Assembly (NCBI RefSeq): GCF_000382345.1
Contig: NZ_KB908088.1
Coordinates: 22,671-86,670, forward strand
Reading direction: 5' to 3'
DNA from: Massilia niastensis DSM 21313
GTDB lineage: Bacteria; Pseudomonadota; Gammaproteobacteria; Burkholderiales; Burkholderiaceae_D
DNA length: 64,000 bases
This document shows positions 1-7,867 of this stretch, in pieces. A model generated the notes under the pieces. That model ran no database searches. It was given only the letters and a program-made list of their open reading frames with translations, and was not told where the DNA came from. Position 1 is the first letter of the stretch; each line of letters begins with the position of its first letter. The translations under genes and the position numbers were made by a program.

Positions 1-76
1 GCGGGAGTAGCTCAGTTGGTAGAGCGCAACCTTGCCAAGGTTGAGGTCGAGAGTTCGAGACTCTTCTCCCGCTCCA
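1..76 (+). tRNA. tRNA-Gly (GCC), copy 1
   Basis: A 76-nt cloverleaf with encoded CCA. The acceptor stem GCGGGAG pairs with CTCCCGC, the anticodon loop shows GCC at 34-36, and the T arm carries GTTCGAG. It begins at the first base of the window, so its promoter lies outside. Confidence 0.97.
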
Positions 77-142
77 AAGATTGTACGGCTTCAAGCAATC
101 TTGAAAAAAAGTCAAAAGTCTGTCATACTTGTTGTCCAGTAC

Positions 143-218
143 GCGGGAGTAGCTCAGTTGGTAGAGCGCAACCTTGCCAAGGTTGAGGTCGAGAGTTCGA
201 GACTCTTCTCCCGCTCCA
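143..218 (+). tRNA. tRNA-Gly (GCC), copy 2
   Basis: Identical by eye to the copy at 1-76. The 66-nt spacer before it is the same as the spacers before copies 3 and 4. Confidence 0.97.
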
Positions 219-284
219 AAGATTGTACGGCTTCAAGCAATCTTGAAAAAAAGTCAAAAGTCTGTCATACTTGTTGTCCAGTAC

Positions 285-360
285 GCGGGAGTAGCTCAGT
301 TGGTAGAGCGCAACCTTGCCAAGGTTGAGGTCGAGAGTTCGAGACTCTTCTCCCGCTCCA
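285..360 (+). tRNA. tRNA-Gly (GCC), copy 3
   Basis: Identical to copies 1 and 2, in the third 142-bp tandem unit. Confidence 0.97.
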
Positions 361-426
361 AAGATTGTACGGCTTCAAGCAATCTTGAAAAAAAGTCAAA
401 AGTCTGTCATACTTGTTGTCCAGTAC

Positions 427-502
427 GCGGGAGTAGCTCAGTTGGTAGAGCGCAACCTTGCCAAGGTTGAGGTCGAGAGTTCGAGACTCTTCTCCCGCTC
501 CA
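427..502 (+). tRNA. tRNA-Gly (GCC), copy 4
   Basis: Identical tRNA body. The spacer after it changes to an unrelated 34-nt sequence, so the tandem array ends here. Confidence 0.97.
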
Positions 503-536
503 GTTATCGCTGGTGCGACGAAATGTAAGACTCCAT

Positions 537-612
537 GCGGGAGTAGCTCAGTTGGTAGAGCGCAACCTTGCCAAGGTTGAGGTCGAGAGTTCGAGACTCT
601 TCTCCCGCTCCA
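537..612 (+). tRNA. tRNA-Gly (GCC), copy 5
   Basis: Identical tRNA body outside the tandem array, followed by a 76-nt spacer and tRNA-Cys. All six tRNAs are co-oriented and probably form one transcript. Confidence 0.97.
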
Positions 613-688
613 GAATTCAGGAAGACGTTCTCTTCCATTGTTGATGTGGACCATAACCCGCCAGATCAGCAAGCGTACTATGACCTCT

Positions 689-762
689 GGCGAGGTAGCA
701 AAGCGGTTATGCAGCGGCCTGCAAAGCCGTCTAGACGGGTTCGACTCCCGTCCTCGCCTCCA
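689..762 (+). tRNA. tRNA-Cys (GCA)
   Basis: A 74-nt tRNA with acceptor stem GGCGAGG/CCTCGCC, anticodon GCA at 721-723, T-loop GGTTCGACTCC and encoded CCA. It is the last tRNA before the terminator at 814. Confidence 0.96.
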
Positions 763-813
763 GCTTAAACTGTACCCGGCCTCGGGTATTGATATAAATC
801 AGAGTTAAACAAT

Positions 814-843
814 TCGCCGGCATACGCCGGCGATTTGCTTTTT
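814..843 (+). terminator. Intrinsic terminator of the tRNA cluster
   Basis: Perfect 8-bp stem TCGCCGGC (814-821) and GCCGGCGA (826-833) with loop ATAC, followed by TTTGCTTTTT. Confidence 0.85.
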
Positions 844-1207
844 GGCTTGCAATTTGTGGGTCAAAAACAGGTGAACACGAGACTAAGAACGGCAATAGAA
901 CCACTTGGTTGCCCTGTGAGCAACGAACTCGTACATTGAGCCACACCGACGTTCGCTATCGAAAGCAGACTTTCGCCTAATGACGGCAGGCGTCAGGGAG
1001 GGTAGGCAGCACTTGCGACCGGCGGTTGTTGAATGGCTCAGCGAGGGAACTGGCGCACCTCGCTAAAGTGTGGTCGTACCCAGGGCAGGAGGGTTGGGGA
1101 CATGAGCTGCGGCGGGAGCAGGCACCGGTGTCACTGGAAGATCCGTTCGTGTTCCAGCTCATGCACATCTGCGGCTTTCACTGACCCGCAGGCACATCCG
1201 GCACAAG
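844..1207. other. Intergenic, no recognisable gene
   Basis: Between the tRNA terminator and the end of the GAF/GGDEF/EAL gene I see no ORF with a ribosome-binding site, no tRNA and no recognisable protein fragment. Confidence 0.6.
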
Positions 1208-3112
1208 CTACGACCACGCATGTTCCCACGCCTTGAATTGCTGCGCGGGCATCGGCCTGCTGATCAGATATCCCTGCGCGATGTCGCAGCCCAGCGCTAC
1301 GAGACGCTCCCAAACGACTTCACTTTCCACCCCTTCGGCCACCACTTTCAAACCAAGGTTGTGCCCCAGTTCGATCGTCGATTTCACGATGGTTGCTGAA
1401 TCGCCGCTGGCCGCCATGGGAGTGACGAATGACTGATCGATCTTGAGACCATCGACAGGAAGCTTCTGGAGATAACTCAGACTGGAGTAGCCGGTGCCAA
1501 AGTCATCGACGAACAGGTCGACGTTCAGCCGCTTCAATCGGGTGAGCGTTTCCACCGCGCCAACCGGGTCTGCCATCAAGGCGCTTTCGGTGAGCTCGAA
1601 CTGAATGAGTTCCGGTGCGATGCCCCAAGTAGAGATCAGGCCCGCGATCCGGTCCACCAGGCTGGAATCGTAGAGGTCATGCGCCGATAAATTGATGGCC
1701 AACGGCTGTTCCAGACCGCTGTCCCGCCACGCATGGCTTTGCCGGAAAGCCGCCTCCAGCACCCAGGTCGTGAGCGGCGTGACCATGCCAGCCTGTTCGA
1801 CCAGCATGATGAATTCTTGCGTGGACACCAATCCATGGCCCGGGTGCTGCCAGCGCACCAGCACTTCCGCACCACACACCCGACGCGATGACATGGCGAT
1901 TTTCGGCTGGTAGTGTAGGCTGAGTTCGTTATTCCTGATAGCTCTACGCAAGTCGGCCATCAGCGCAATACGGCGGACGCTTTCCTGTTCCTGGCCACTC
2001 GTGTACATGGCATAGCCGCCATGTGCCGGCTGGTTTTGATGCATGGCGGCATTGGCGCGGCGGATCAAGGTGTCCGCCTGCGTAGCATGGCCGGGAAACA
2101 GCGCAATGCCGATGAACGCCCGTGCATCGAGCTGCAGCGTGCGCACTTTGACCGGCTCGCACAGCGCCTGGTAAAGCCGTCGCGCCATGTCGGTCGCCTG
2201 TTCGGCGCCGCAGTCCGGCAACAGCAGTGCGAACTCCGCATCGCCTACCCGCGCCAGGACTTCATGGCCTTGAAGCGCCGTAGTCAGGCGCTGGCCGATT
2301 TTCCGGAGCAGTGCATCGCCAGCGCGGTAGCCCAGAATCTTGTTGATTTCATCATAGCGGCCCACTTCGATATGCAAGATCGCCAGCGCCTGATTCTCAC
2401 GCTTGGCGCGCCGGATGGAGGCTTTCAGCTGTTCGAGCAATCGCGTGCGGTTGGGCAGACCGGTCAATCCATCGTAATAGGCCAGGCGTGCGATCGTGGC
2501 TTGCGCCTGGCGATGATGCTCCTGTGCGCGCAGGTTCTTGATCCCGTAGGCGAGATCATCCGCCAGCTCACTGAGCAGGGCTACTTCTTCCGCATCGAAT
2601 GCATGTGCTTCCTCGGCCGCCATGCTCAAAGCACCCACCACATCGCCGTCGATTCGCAAAGGGAATGCTGCAGTGGACAGGTAACCCTTCTTGATTGCAT
2701 CTTCGCGCAGGAGAGCGTAGGCGGCCCCGGAATAAGCTGGATCAGTCAAGATTTCTCGGCCGACCACCGGTTCCCCCGTGCGTATCACCACGGCGCTTGC
2801 ACTTTGACCGCATTCCGTATCGGCCCAAGTGAATGTGTACGTGTCGAAAGAGTCGGTGATGGGACCGACGTACGCCGCCCAATGAATGCGCTTGTTCGCG
2901 TCGGCCACGGCAAAGCCAACCGCCGCGAGGCGATAGCCACCTGCGTCCACGATCACCTGGCACATCTGTTGCAGCAATTCGTCTTCGTGTGAGGCACGCA
3001 GCAAGATGCGGTTGCCCGCACTTAAGGTCTTGTAGGCGCGTTTGAGGCGCGCGGACTCGTCGGCCCCTTGCCGGCTTGCCGCCGTCGCTGCTGACTCAGC
3101 AGGGTTAGCCAT
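1208..3112 (-). CDS. GAF-GGDEF-EAL cyclic-di-GMP protein, probable phosphodiesterase
   Basis: Predicted cytosolic 634-residue signalling protein. A GAF-like sensor (about residues 38-193) is followed by a GGDEF domain (about 210-370) and an EAL domain (about 390-630). The cyclase signature reads VGDAEF near residue 289 and the usual metal-binding aspartate segment is altered, so cyclase activity is doubtful. The EAL domain keeps ExLxRW (as GAEVLVRW), ELTES, DDFGTGYSS, KIDQSF and AEGVE, so c-di-GMP hydrolysis is the likely output, perhaps tuned by the GGDEF remnant. I chose the ATG at 3112 because GGAG lies 8 nt upstream; a longer frame to 3193 has no such site. It is monocistronic and no ligand can be inferred. 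Confidence 0.9.
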   Translation of the reverse strand: MANPAESAATAASRQGADESARLKRAYKTLSAGNRILLRASHEDELLQQMCQVIVDAGGYRLAAVGFAVADANKRIHWAAYVGPITDSFDTYTFTWADTECGQSASAVVIRTGEPVVGREILTDPAYSGAAYALLREDAIKKGYLSTAAFPLRIDGDVVGALSMAAEEAHAFDAEEVALLSELADDLAYGIKNLRAQEHHRQAQATIARLAYYDGLTGLPNRTRLLEQLKASIRRAKRENQALAILHIEVGRYDEINKILGYRAGDALLRKIGQRLTTALQGHEVLARVGDAEFALLLPDCGAEQATDMARRLYQALCEPVKVRTLQLDARAFIGIALFPGHATQADTLIRRANAAMHQNQPAHGGYAMYTSGQEQESVRRIALMADLRRAIRNNELSLHYQPKIAMSSRRVCGAEVLVRWQHPGHGLVSTQEFIMLVEQAGMVTPLTTWVLEAAFRQSHAWRDSGLEQPLAINLSAHDLYDSSLVDRIAGLISTWGIAPELIQFELTESALMADPVGAVETLTRLKRLNVDLFVDDFGTGYSSLSYLQKLPVDGLKIDQSFVTPMAASGDSATIVKSTIELGHNLGLKVVAEGVESEVVWERLVALGCDIAQGYLISRPMPAQQFKAWEHAWS

Positions 3113-3501
3113 CAGTCCCGCTCCAGAAGTGCATTTCGTCCTGATTCTATAACAAGCGTGTCTTCCGCATTGTCGATAACGACAACGCGGCAACAGCCGT
3201 TTCTGGGCGACAAGCTATGGTGATGGGAGTGATCAAGCGCATGCGGCGTTTCCTGGCCAGCGGATGTGGACGCGTTAGAGGCGATGCCCGTGCCAACTCG
3301 TCATGACCGGATGCCGCCGTCTAACTTGTCACCTTCGGTCGTGGAGCCTGGGCGGCTCCATGGGGCCTATCATGAAGACTTTCTACAATCAGGAACATTG
3401 GTTCTGTGAATTTCTGACATCACGTAATGTCATTGGACTGGAATTTTGCGGTGCAGCATAATGAACCTGTCTCCACTATTCTCCTCCAAGAAAATAGTTT
3501 G
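3113..3501. other. Intergenic region with a phasin-promoter-like element
   Basis: No convincing coding sequence. Near 3447-3462 the sequence TTTTGCGGTGCAGCA resembles the TGC-rich PhaR-type elements found before phasin genes in betaproteobacteria. No phasin follows, only the terminator at 3502. This may be the remnant of a lost gene; the similarity is from memory. Confidence 0.3.
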
Positions 3502-3531
3502 AAGCCCGCTCAGCAGTGGGCTTTTTTTTTT
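3502..3531 (+). terminator. Intrinsic terminator
   Basis: Eight-bp stem AGCCCGCT/AGTGGGCT (one G-T pair) with loop CAGC, then a run of ten T. No gene is visible immediately upstream on this strand, so it may end a small RNA or a transcript whose gene has been lost. Confidence 0.8.
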
Positions 3532-3581
3532 GCCTTCCAAATAAGTATGCCCCGCATTACTGCAATGTAGATAACACGACC

Positions 3582-3833
3582 ATGGGTCACGACATCAAAA
3601 CGTTCAAGGAAGCCGTCGCGCTGGTGCTGCGCGCCTGCCGTGAAGCATCTGCGTTCTTCCTCAGCATCGAGTTCTGGCTGATGATGCTGGTCGCCGGCGC
3701 CACAGTTGGCGGTTTCTGGCTTGCCATCATGGGTGATGCGCGTAGCCTGCTGGCGTTTGGCTGTGTGATCGCTTATGTGGTCACACGCTCAGTGCTGCAC
3801 GTCAAGCGCATACTCGCATGGCCTTTCGCTTGA
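3582..3833 (+). CDS. Small two-helix membrane protein, unknown function
   Basis: An 83-residue protein starting MGHDIKTFKE. A charged amphipathic N-terminal part (about 1-22) is followed by two predicted membrane helices (about 24-48 and 53-72) separated by a short turn with Gly-Asp. The reading frame extends back to 3516, but that would start inside the terminator stem-loop and T-run, so I chose the ATG at 3582; no strong ribosome-binding site is visible. I do not recognise the family. Codon use is similar to the neighbours. Confidence 0.5.
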   Translation: MGHDIKTFKEAVALVLRACREASAFFLSIEFWLMMLVAGATVGGFWLAIMGDARSLLAFGCVIAYVVTRSVLHVKRILAWPFA

Positions 3834-3865
3834 AACGGTTCGAAACACGCTGATCGGCAATAATT

Positions 3866-3970
3866 TCAAGCGGGCAGTTTAGTGTCGGGCGGCACGATGC
3901 CGGTGAAGCCGCCGATCTCCGCGACCATGTTCATCAGCGTTGCGCGTTCTTCAAGAACAGGAGTGCTCAG
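3866..3970 (-). pseudogene. C-terminal remnant of an aconitase-family dehydratase large subunit
   Basis: Reading the minus strand down to the TGA at 3866-3868 gives about 34 residues ending in LPA. They include EERATLMNMVAEIGGFTGIV, which resembles the conserved ERATL.NM.AE.G..TGIV segment of aconitase/3-isopropylmalate dehydratase large subunits. Upstream the frame is lost and the sequence runs into the SCO-like gene. I infer a decayed fragment; the family match is from memory. Confidence 0.45.
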
Positions 3971-4551
3971 CAGATAGCGTTAATGGCGCTGATGACCTGC
4001 GTCGCCGGAGCTGAGCTGTCCGGCATCATCATCCAGCGATCCTGGCCGACATTCCCAATATGCAGTGCGCTGGTATGGTTGGCGAGATCGGCGTCCACGA
4101 CGGGATCCGTATTGAAAAAGCCCAGTTTCCGGCGGATCGAATCGATGTCGCGCGGCCGGCCTGTCAGAAACGACCAGCCCGGGCCGACATCGTACTGGTC
4201 GGCGTACTCTGCCAGCGCCGCGGAAGAATCCTCTTCGGGGCGCAGGGTGAGCGAATAGATACGCACGTCGCGTCCCATGCGATCGCCGAGTTCGGTCTGC
4301 ACCTCGCGCAGTCGCTTTATGTTCATTGGGCACATGCGCTTGCACATCGTGTACATCATGTTGATGATCACGACTTTTCCCTTCATCAGATCCGAGAAGA
4401 AGCGCACGGGTTTGCCCGCCTGGTTGTAGAGGATTGGATCGGGCAGGAAGGGCGGCGACGCCAAATTCCGTTCCGTTGCCGTGAGTAAGCGGCTGGCGGT
4501 GTCGTGGGAGGGGAAGCCACCCATCATTGCGAGCAAGAGCCTTTTTTCCAT
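3967..4551 (-). CDS. SCO1/SenC-family copper/thiol protein
   Basis: 194 residues with a thioredoxin-like fold. The SCO copper motif CxxxC is present as CKRMC in the segment VVIINMMYTMCKRMCP, and the downstream histidine occurs in LANHTSALHIGN. SCO proteins deliver copper to cytochrome c oxidase or act as thiol reductants in the periplasm. The start at 4551 has AGGGA 5 nt upstream; a longer frame to 4848 has lower coding quality. The N-terminus has only a short weakly hydrophobic run (LLLAMMGG) and no clear signal peptide or anchor, unusual for this family, so export may be impaired or the gene N-terminally eroded. No oxidase genes are nearby. Confidence 0.75.
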   Translation of the reverse strand: MEKRLLLAMMGGFPSHDTASRLLTATERNLASPPFLPDPILYNQAGKPVRFFSDLMKGKVVIINMMYTMCKRMCPMNIKRLREVQTELGDRMGRDVRIYSLTLRPEEDSSAALAEYADQYDVGPGWSFLTGRPRDIDSIRRKLGFFNTDPVVDADLANHTSALHIGNVGQDRWMMMPDSSAPATQVISAINAIC

Positions 4552-5554
4552 TTTCGTCCCTAGTTCTTTCATTCCACACTGCTCGGTGATCGATACCGAA
4601 GCGCGACAGGCTCGCGTGCTCCGGATCGCTTGATGGCAGTGCATGAAGTATGCCGTTACATTCCTGGACGGCAGGACGCTTCCTCTTCCATGCGGTGACG
4701 GATCGGATGGCGTCGGCTGCACTCGTCCAGTATTCAGATCCTGAGTGCACCATGCTCGACGTCGAGCCTTGGATTCAGAATGAAAGCGCTTGCCGCTTTG
4801 GCGGTCGGTCGCTGGAACTCGACAGGTAGCTTCGGGTCGGATGCTCAAATCAAGTAGCTGAAGGGTTTCACGAGTAGCGACACCCGGCGCTTGTCGCCGC
4901 TATCGCGGCAAGCTTGAAACAGAGGGCAGGTTGAACAATGAAAATCAGGATGGAGCCTGATCATGCCTTTTCGCCTGCCCAACGCGATCCACCAGCAATA
5001 CGATACCGAGCGGTGTTGTCGAGAGCGACGACACTAGCCAGTTCGGCAGGCGCAATGCGGAAAGACCTGATCGTTACAGGGCAGCAGGCCTTGTCAATGG
5101 TGATGGCGCGATGACGTGCTGTGGTGGGCGCCACCATCGAGAGCGTGGGCGGCGCTTGGCGCGGCCGCGAAAAGCTTCAGGAATTTATGTTTTTTGGACA
5201 CAAGCAAACCCTTCCTTTTTTGTCTCTTCCATTTCGCCAAATTTTATATTTATTTAATAACTTTTATTGGCGAGCGTCATCTTCATCGCAGTAGCGTCAC
5301 GGCATTGAAGACAGCATCTCATTGCTTTTTATATCCATTTCTTCCGAGCATGGATTCACCCACCAAGACTGCGCGAAGTGGTGCAAATATGATACCGGCC
5401 TTGGCCGAGAAACGACAACTCTTATATTGACGGTGTGGCAAAATATTCACCCCTGAAGAGAAATGGCCCGGCAGCGTTGCAGCACTGGCTTGATCCGCTA
5501 TTCACTGGCCGGCAGATGATTGCTGTCGCTGATCCGGGTAGTCATGCACCGTTG
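4552..5554. other. About 1 kb without a supportable gene, containing an AT-rich patch
   Basis: Open frames here have no ribosome-binding sites and low-complexity translations. The stretch about 5175-5300 is clearly richer in A+T than its surroundings, with several T-runs. No terminal repeats or transposase fragment were recognised. The region could be a degenerate insertion. Confidence 0.5.
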
Positions 5555-6628
5555 CTATGGCCGTATTCCCTCGTACGCATCCTGCAGCAACTTGCGAATG
5601 GCGGCGCTGTCGAGTGGCCTGGGATTGGGATACTGGTTCTGCATCGCAATCTCGCACGCACGATCCAGGTCGCCGGCAGTCATGCCGATATCGCGAAGGG
5701 CCACGGGTGCGCCATTGTCGCGGGCCAGGTCGAAGATGGCTCGCGCCGCATTCCCGGCGTCCAGCGCCGACGCAATGGCTTCCATCGCCTGCGGCGCCGC
5801 TGCGGCGTTATAGGCAAGGGCATGGGGCAGGATCACGGTATGTACTTCCGCATGCGGAAGCTTGAAGCTGCCGCCCAGCGTATGGCAAAGCTTATGGTGC
5901 AGACCCATGCTGACGCTGCCCAGTACCGTGCCGCACAACCATGTGCCGTACATGGCATCGGACCTCGCTAGCGCCAGGTCCGGATGCCCGCCTTCTCCGC
6001 TCAAGCGGGCGATGGCCGGCAAGGAACGCCCGAAGGCCGCGATGCCCTCCCTGGCCATGAGGTGGGTGATCGGATTCGCGTCGAAGGCGTAGAGGCCTTC
6101 GGCGGCATGGGCAATCGCATTGATCCCGCTGACAAGGCTGAAGTAGGCGGGCAAGCCCGCGCTGAGATCCGGGTCATAGATGACCGTACGCGGCATGACG
6201 CGGGTATCCTTGCCGGTGCGCTTGAGTCCGTCCTGCGTGAGTCCATAGATCGGCGTCATCTCCGAACCCGCGTACGTCGTCGGGATGGCCAGGATAGGCA
6301 ATGCCGATTCGAGCGCGATCGCCTTGCCCAGGCCGATCGTCGAGCCGCCGCCGATCGCGACGGCGCAATCGGCGTTCAGGCTTGCCGCCATGTCTCGCGC
6401 AGCGCGCGCCGTCTCGATCGGCACATGCATCACGGCGCCGTCGAAAATCCCGGCCGCGCGCGCACCCAGCATGTCGCCGATGCGCTCGGCTTGTTCCCGT
6501 TGGGCGGCAGTGGACAGTACAAGCACCTTGCGTGCCTTGAGCATGTCAACCTCTTCTTCGAGCCGGCCGAGCGAGCCGGCCCCGAACACGACGCGCTGGG
6601 CGTGGCCTGTATGGACGAAAGGAGTCAT
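5555..6628 (-). CDS. Maleylacetate reductase (iron-type alcohol dehydrogenase family)
   Basis: 357 residues, full length for the family. It would reduce maleylacetate to 3-oxoadipate with NAD(P)H, joining chloroaromatic, resorcinol or hydroxyquinol pathways to the beta-ketoadipate route. The nucleotide-binding GGGSTIGLGKA (about 95-105), PTTYAGSEMTPI and the histidine-rich GLHHKLCHTLGGSF (about 240-253) are present. It lies 10 nt downstream of the Bug-protein gene on the same strand, so the two are likely co-transcribed. No ring-cleavage dioxygenase is nearby, so its substrate supply is not explained by this window. Confidence 0.85.
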   Translation of the reverse strand: MTPFVHTGHAQRVVFGAGSLGRLEEEVDMLKARKVLVLSTAAQREQAERIGDMLGARAAGIFDGAVMHVPIETARAARDMAASLNADCAVAIGGGSTIGLGKAIALESALPILAIPTTYAGSEMTPIYGLTQDGLKRTGKDTRVMPRTVIYDPDLSAGLPAYFSLVSGINAIAHAAEGLYAFDANPITHLMAREGIAAFGRSLPAIARLSGEGGHPDLALARSDAMYGTWLCGTVLGSVSMGLHHKLCHTLGGSFKLPHAEVHTVILPHALAYNAAAAPQAMEAIASALDAGNAARAIFDLARDNGAPVALRDIGMTAGDLDRACEIAMQNQYPNPRPLDSAAIRKLLQDAYEGIRP

Positions 6629-6638
6629 GGCGCGGTCC

Positions 6639-7652
6639 TCATTCGGCGACGATGTGACGGCTCTTGATGATGCGGCCCCAGCGGTCCGACTCGCTTTTCA
6701 CGAGTCTGTTCATGGCGTCGCGCCCGCCTGCCACGACCTCGAATCCACTCTCGCCTAGCTGCTTCGCCACCTTCGCGTCGCGCAGGGTCGCCTGCATGTC
6801 CGAAGCGAGGCGGTCCAGGATCGCAGCCGGCGTCCTGGCGGGGGCGACCATGCCGACCCAGGAATACACCTCGAAATCCTTGTAGCTTTCCGCGATGGCC
6901 GGGACCTCAGGCAGGCGGGGAGCACGCTGTGCGGAGGTCACGGCAAGTGCACGCAGTTTTCCGGACTCGACGTGGCCGAGGACCAGCGGAAGGCTGGCGA
7001 TCATGGAGTCGACGTGGGCGCCGAGCAGATCGGTGATCGCAGGTCCGCCGCCTTTGTAAGGCGTGTGCAGCCCGCTCGTGCCGACCGACTGATGGAACAA
7101 TTCGGCCGCCAGGTGATTCGAGCTGCCCGATCCTACCGATGCATAGGAAATGGTATTGGGCTTTTTCTTCGCCGCAGAAACATAGTCCTGCAAGGTCTTG
7201 AATGGAGAGCTGGCCGGTACCACCAGCACCATCGGAGAGCGGGCAATGTAGGCCACGCCGGTCAAGTCGCGCTCCGAATAACGAAGCTTGGGATAGATAT
7301 GCTGTTCGGTCGCAAAGGAGTCGAAGACCATGCCGCCGGTATAGCCATCCGGCGCACTCTTGGTCAGCAAGGCGCTCCCGATGGTTCCGCCAGCACCCCC
7401 GCGGTTGTCGATAATGACGGCCTGGCCAAGGCGGCTCTGGAAACCTTCACGTACCGTGCGCGCCACCTTGTCGACCGTGCCTCCGGCGGCGAACGGCACA
7501 ATGATGGTCACTGTCTTCGACGGATAGGTTTCGGCATGCGCTTGAGCGCCGAGGCCAGGCAACAGCAGCAGGCTTCCCGCCGCGAATGCGGACAAGGTCT
7601 TGCGTCTCTGGATCATTTGCTTCGTGGTAGGCTTTTTCATGATGTCAGGCAT
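6639..7652 (-). CDS. Bug/TctC-family periplasmic solute-binding protein
   Basis: 337 residues with a signal peptide (a KKPTTKQMIQRRKTL region, then a hydrophobic stretch ending AQAHA). The mature part shows family hallmarks: YPSKTVTIIVPFAAGG, VIIDNRGGAGGTIG and SGSSNHLAAELF. Such proteins bind organic acids in the periplasm, sometimes for tripartite tricarboxylate transporters, which are not present here. GGAAG precedes the ATG at 7652; a second ATG lies four codons in. Together with the maleylacetate reductase and the divergent LysR gene it looks like a small aromatic-acid utilisation cassette. Confidence 0.85.
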   Translation of the reverse strand: MPDIMKKPTTKQMIQRRKTLSAFAAGSLLLLPGLGAQAHAETYPSKTVTIIVPFAAGGTVDKVARTVREGFQSRLGQAVIIDNRGGAGGTIGSALLTKSAPDGYTGGMVFDSFATEQHIYPKLRYSERDLTGVAYIARSPMVLVVPASSPFKTLQDYVSAAKKKPNTISYASVGSGSSNHLAAELFHQSVGTSGLHTPYKGGGPAITDLLGAHVDSMIASLPLVLGHVESGKLRALAVTSAQRAPRLPEVPAIAESYKDFEVYSWVGMVAPARTPAAILDRLASDMQATLRDAKVAKQLGESGFEVVAGGRDAMNRLVKSESDRWGRIIKSRHIVAE

Positions 7653-7774
7653 TTTGCTTCCAGTGGTTGTCGGGTATATGGAGGAGATCCTCTCGCTGCC
7701 TTTGCAACGCCATATCGTTGCTCATCCATGAGCCGCCTCCCGTACATGCAACTTTTGCTTGAAGCGCTAAAGTA

Positions 7775-7816
7775 GAGGACCCCATGAATCGATGATTGAT
7801 GGTAGCCTCGGTCCTC
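7775..7816. promoter_or_regulatory. Possible regulator site between the Bug gene and lysR
   Basis: Half-sites GAGGAC (7775-7780) and GTCCTC (7811-7816) form an interrupted inverted repeat in the divergent intergenic region. It may be a binding region for the adjacent LysR-type regulator; no promoter hexamers are clear. Confidence 0.3.
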
Positions 7817-7867
7817 TGGCGACACAATCCATCGGGGTCGCGAAACGCCTTTGCAAAGGGTGCACAA

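Larger units (their letters stand above)
1..426 (+). repeat. Three perfect 142-bp tandem units, each tRNA-Gly plus spacer
   Basis: Units at 1-142, 143-284 and 285-426 appear identical base for base, each a 76-nt tRNA-Gly plus a 66-nt spacer. The spacer holds a small hairpin (AAGATTG at 77-83 with CAATCTT at 96-102 in unit 1) followed by an A-run. Identity of the spacers as well as the tRNAs indicates recent tandem duplication or ongoing gene conversion. Confidence 0.95.

Noticed and set aside
1..502. Regular direct repeats resembling a CRISPR array
   Set aside because: The repeated unit is a complete tRNA-Gly gene and the spacers are identical to each other, unlike CRISPR spacers; no cas genes are present.
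265..672. Open reading frames through the tRNA cluster on both strands
   Set aside because: They are translations of the tRNA genes and their spacers and have no ribosome-binding sites.
4580..4700. Minus-strand MHCH motif upstream of the SCO-like gene, suggestive of a multicopper oxidase C-terminus
   Set aside because: Only the MHCH motif matches; the flanking residues in any single frame do not support the family.
5116..5430. 104-codon frame in the AT-rich patch
   Set aside because: No ribosome-binding site, no recognisable family and composition unlike neighbouring genes.
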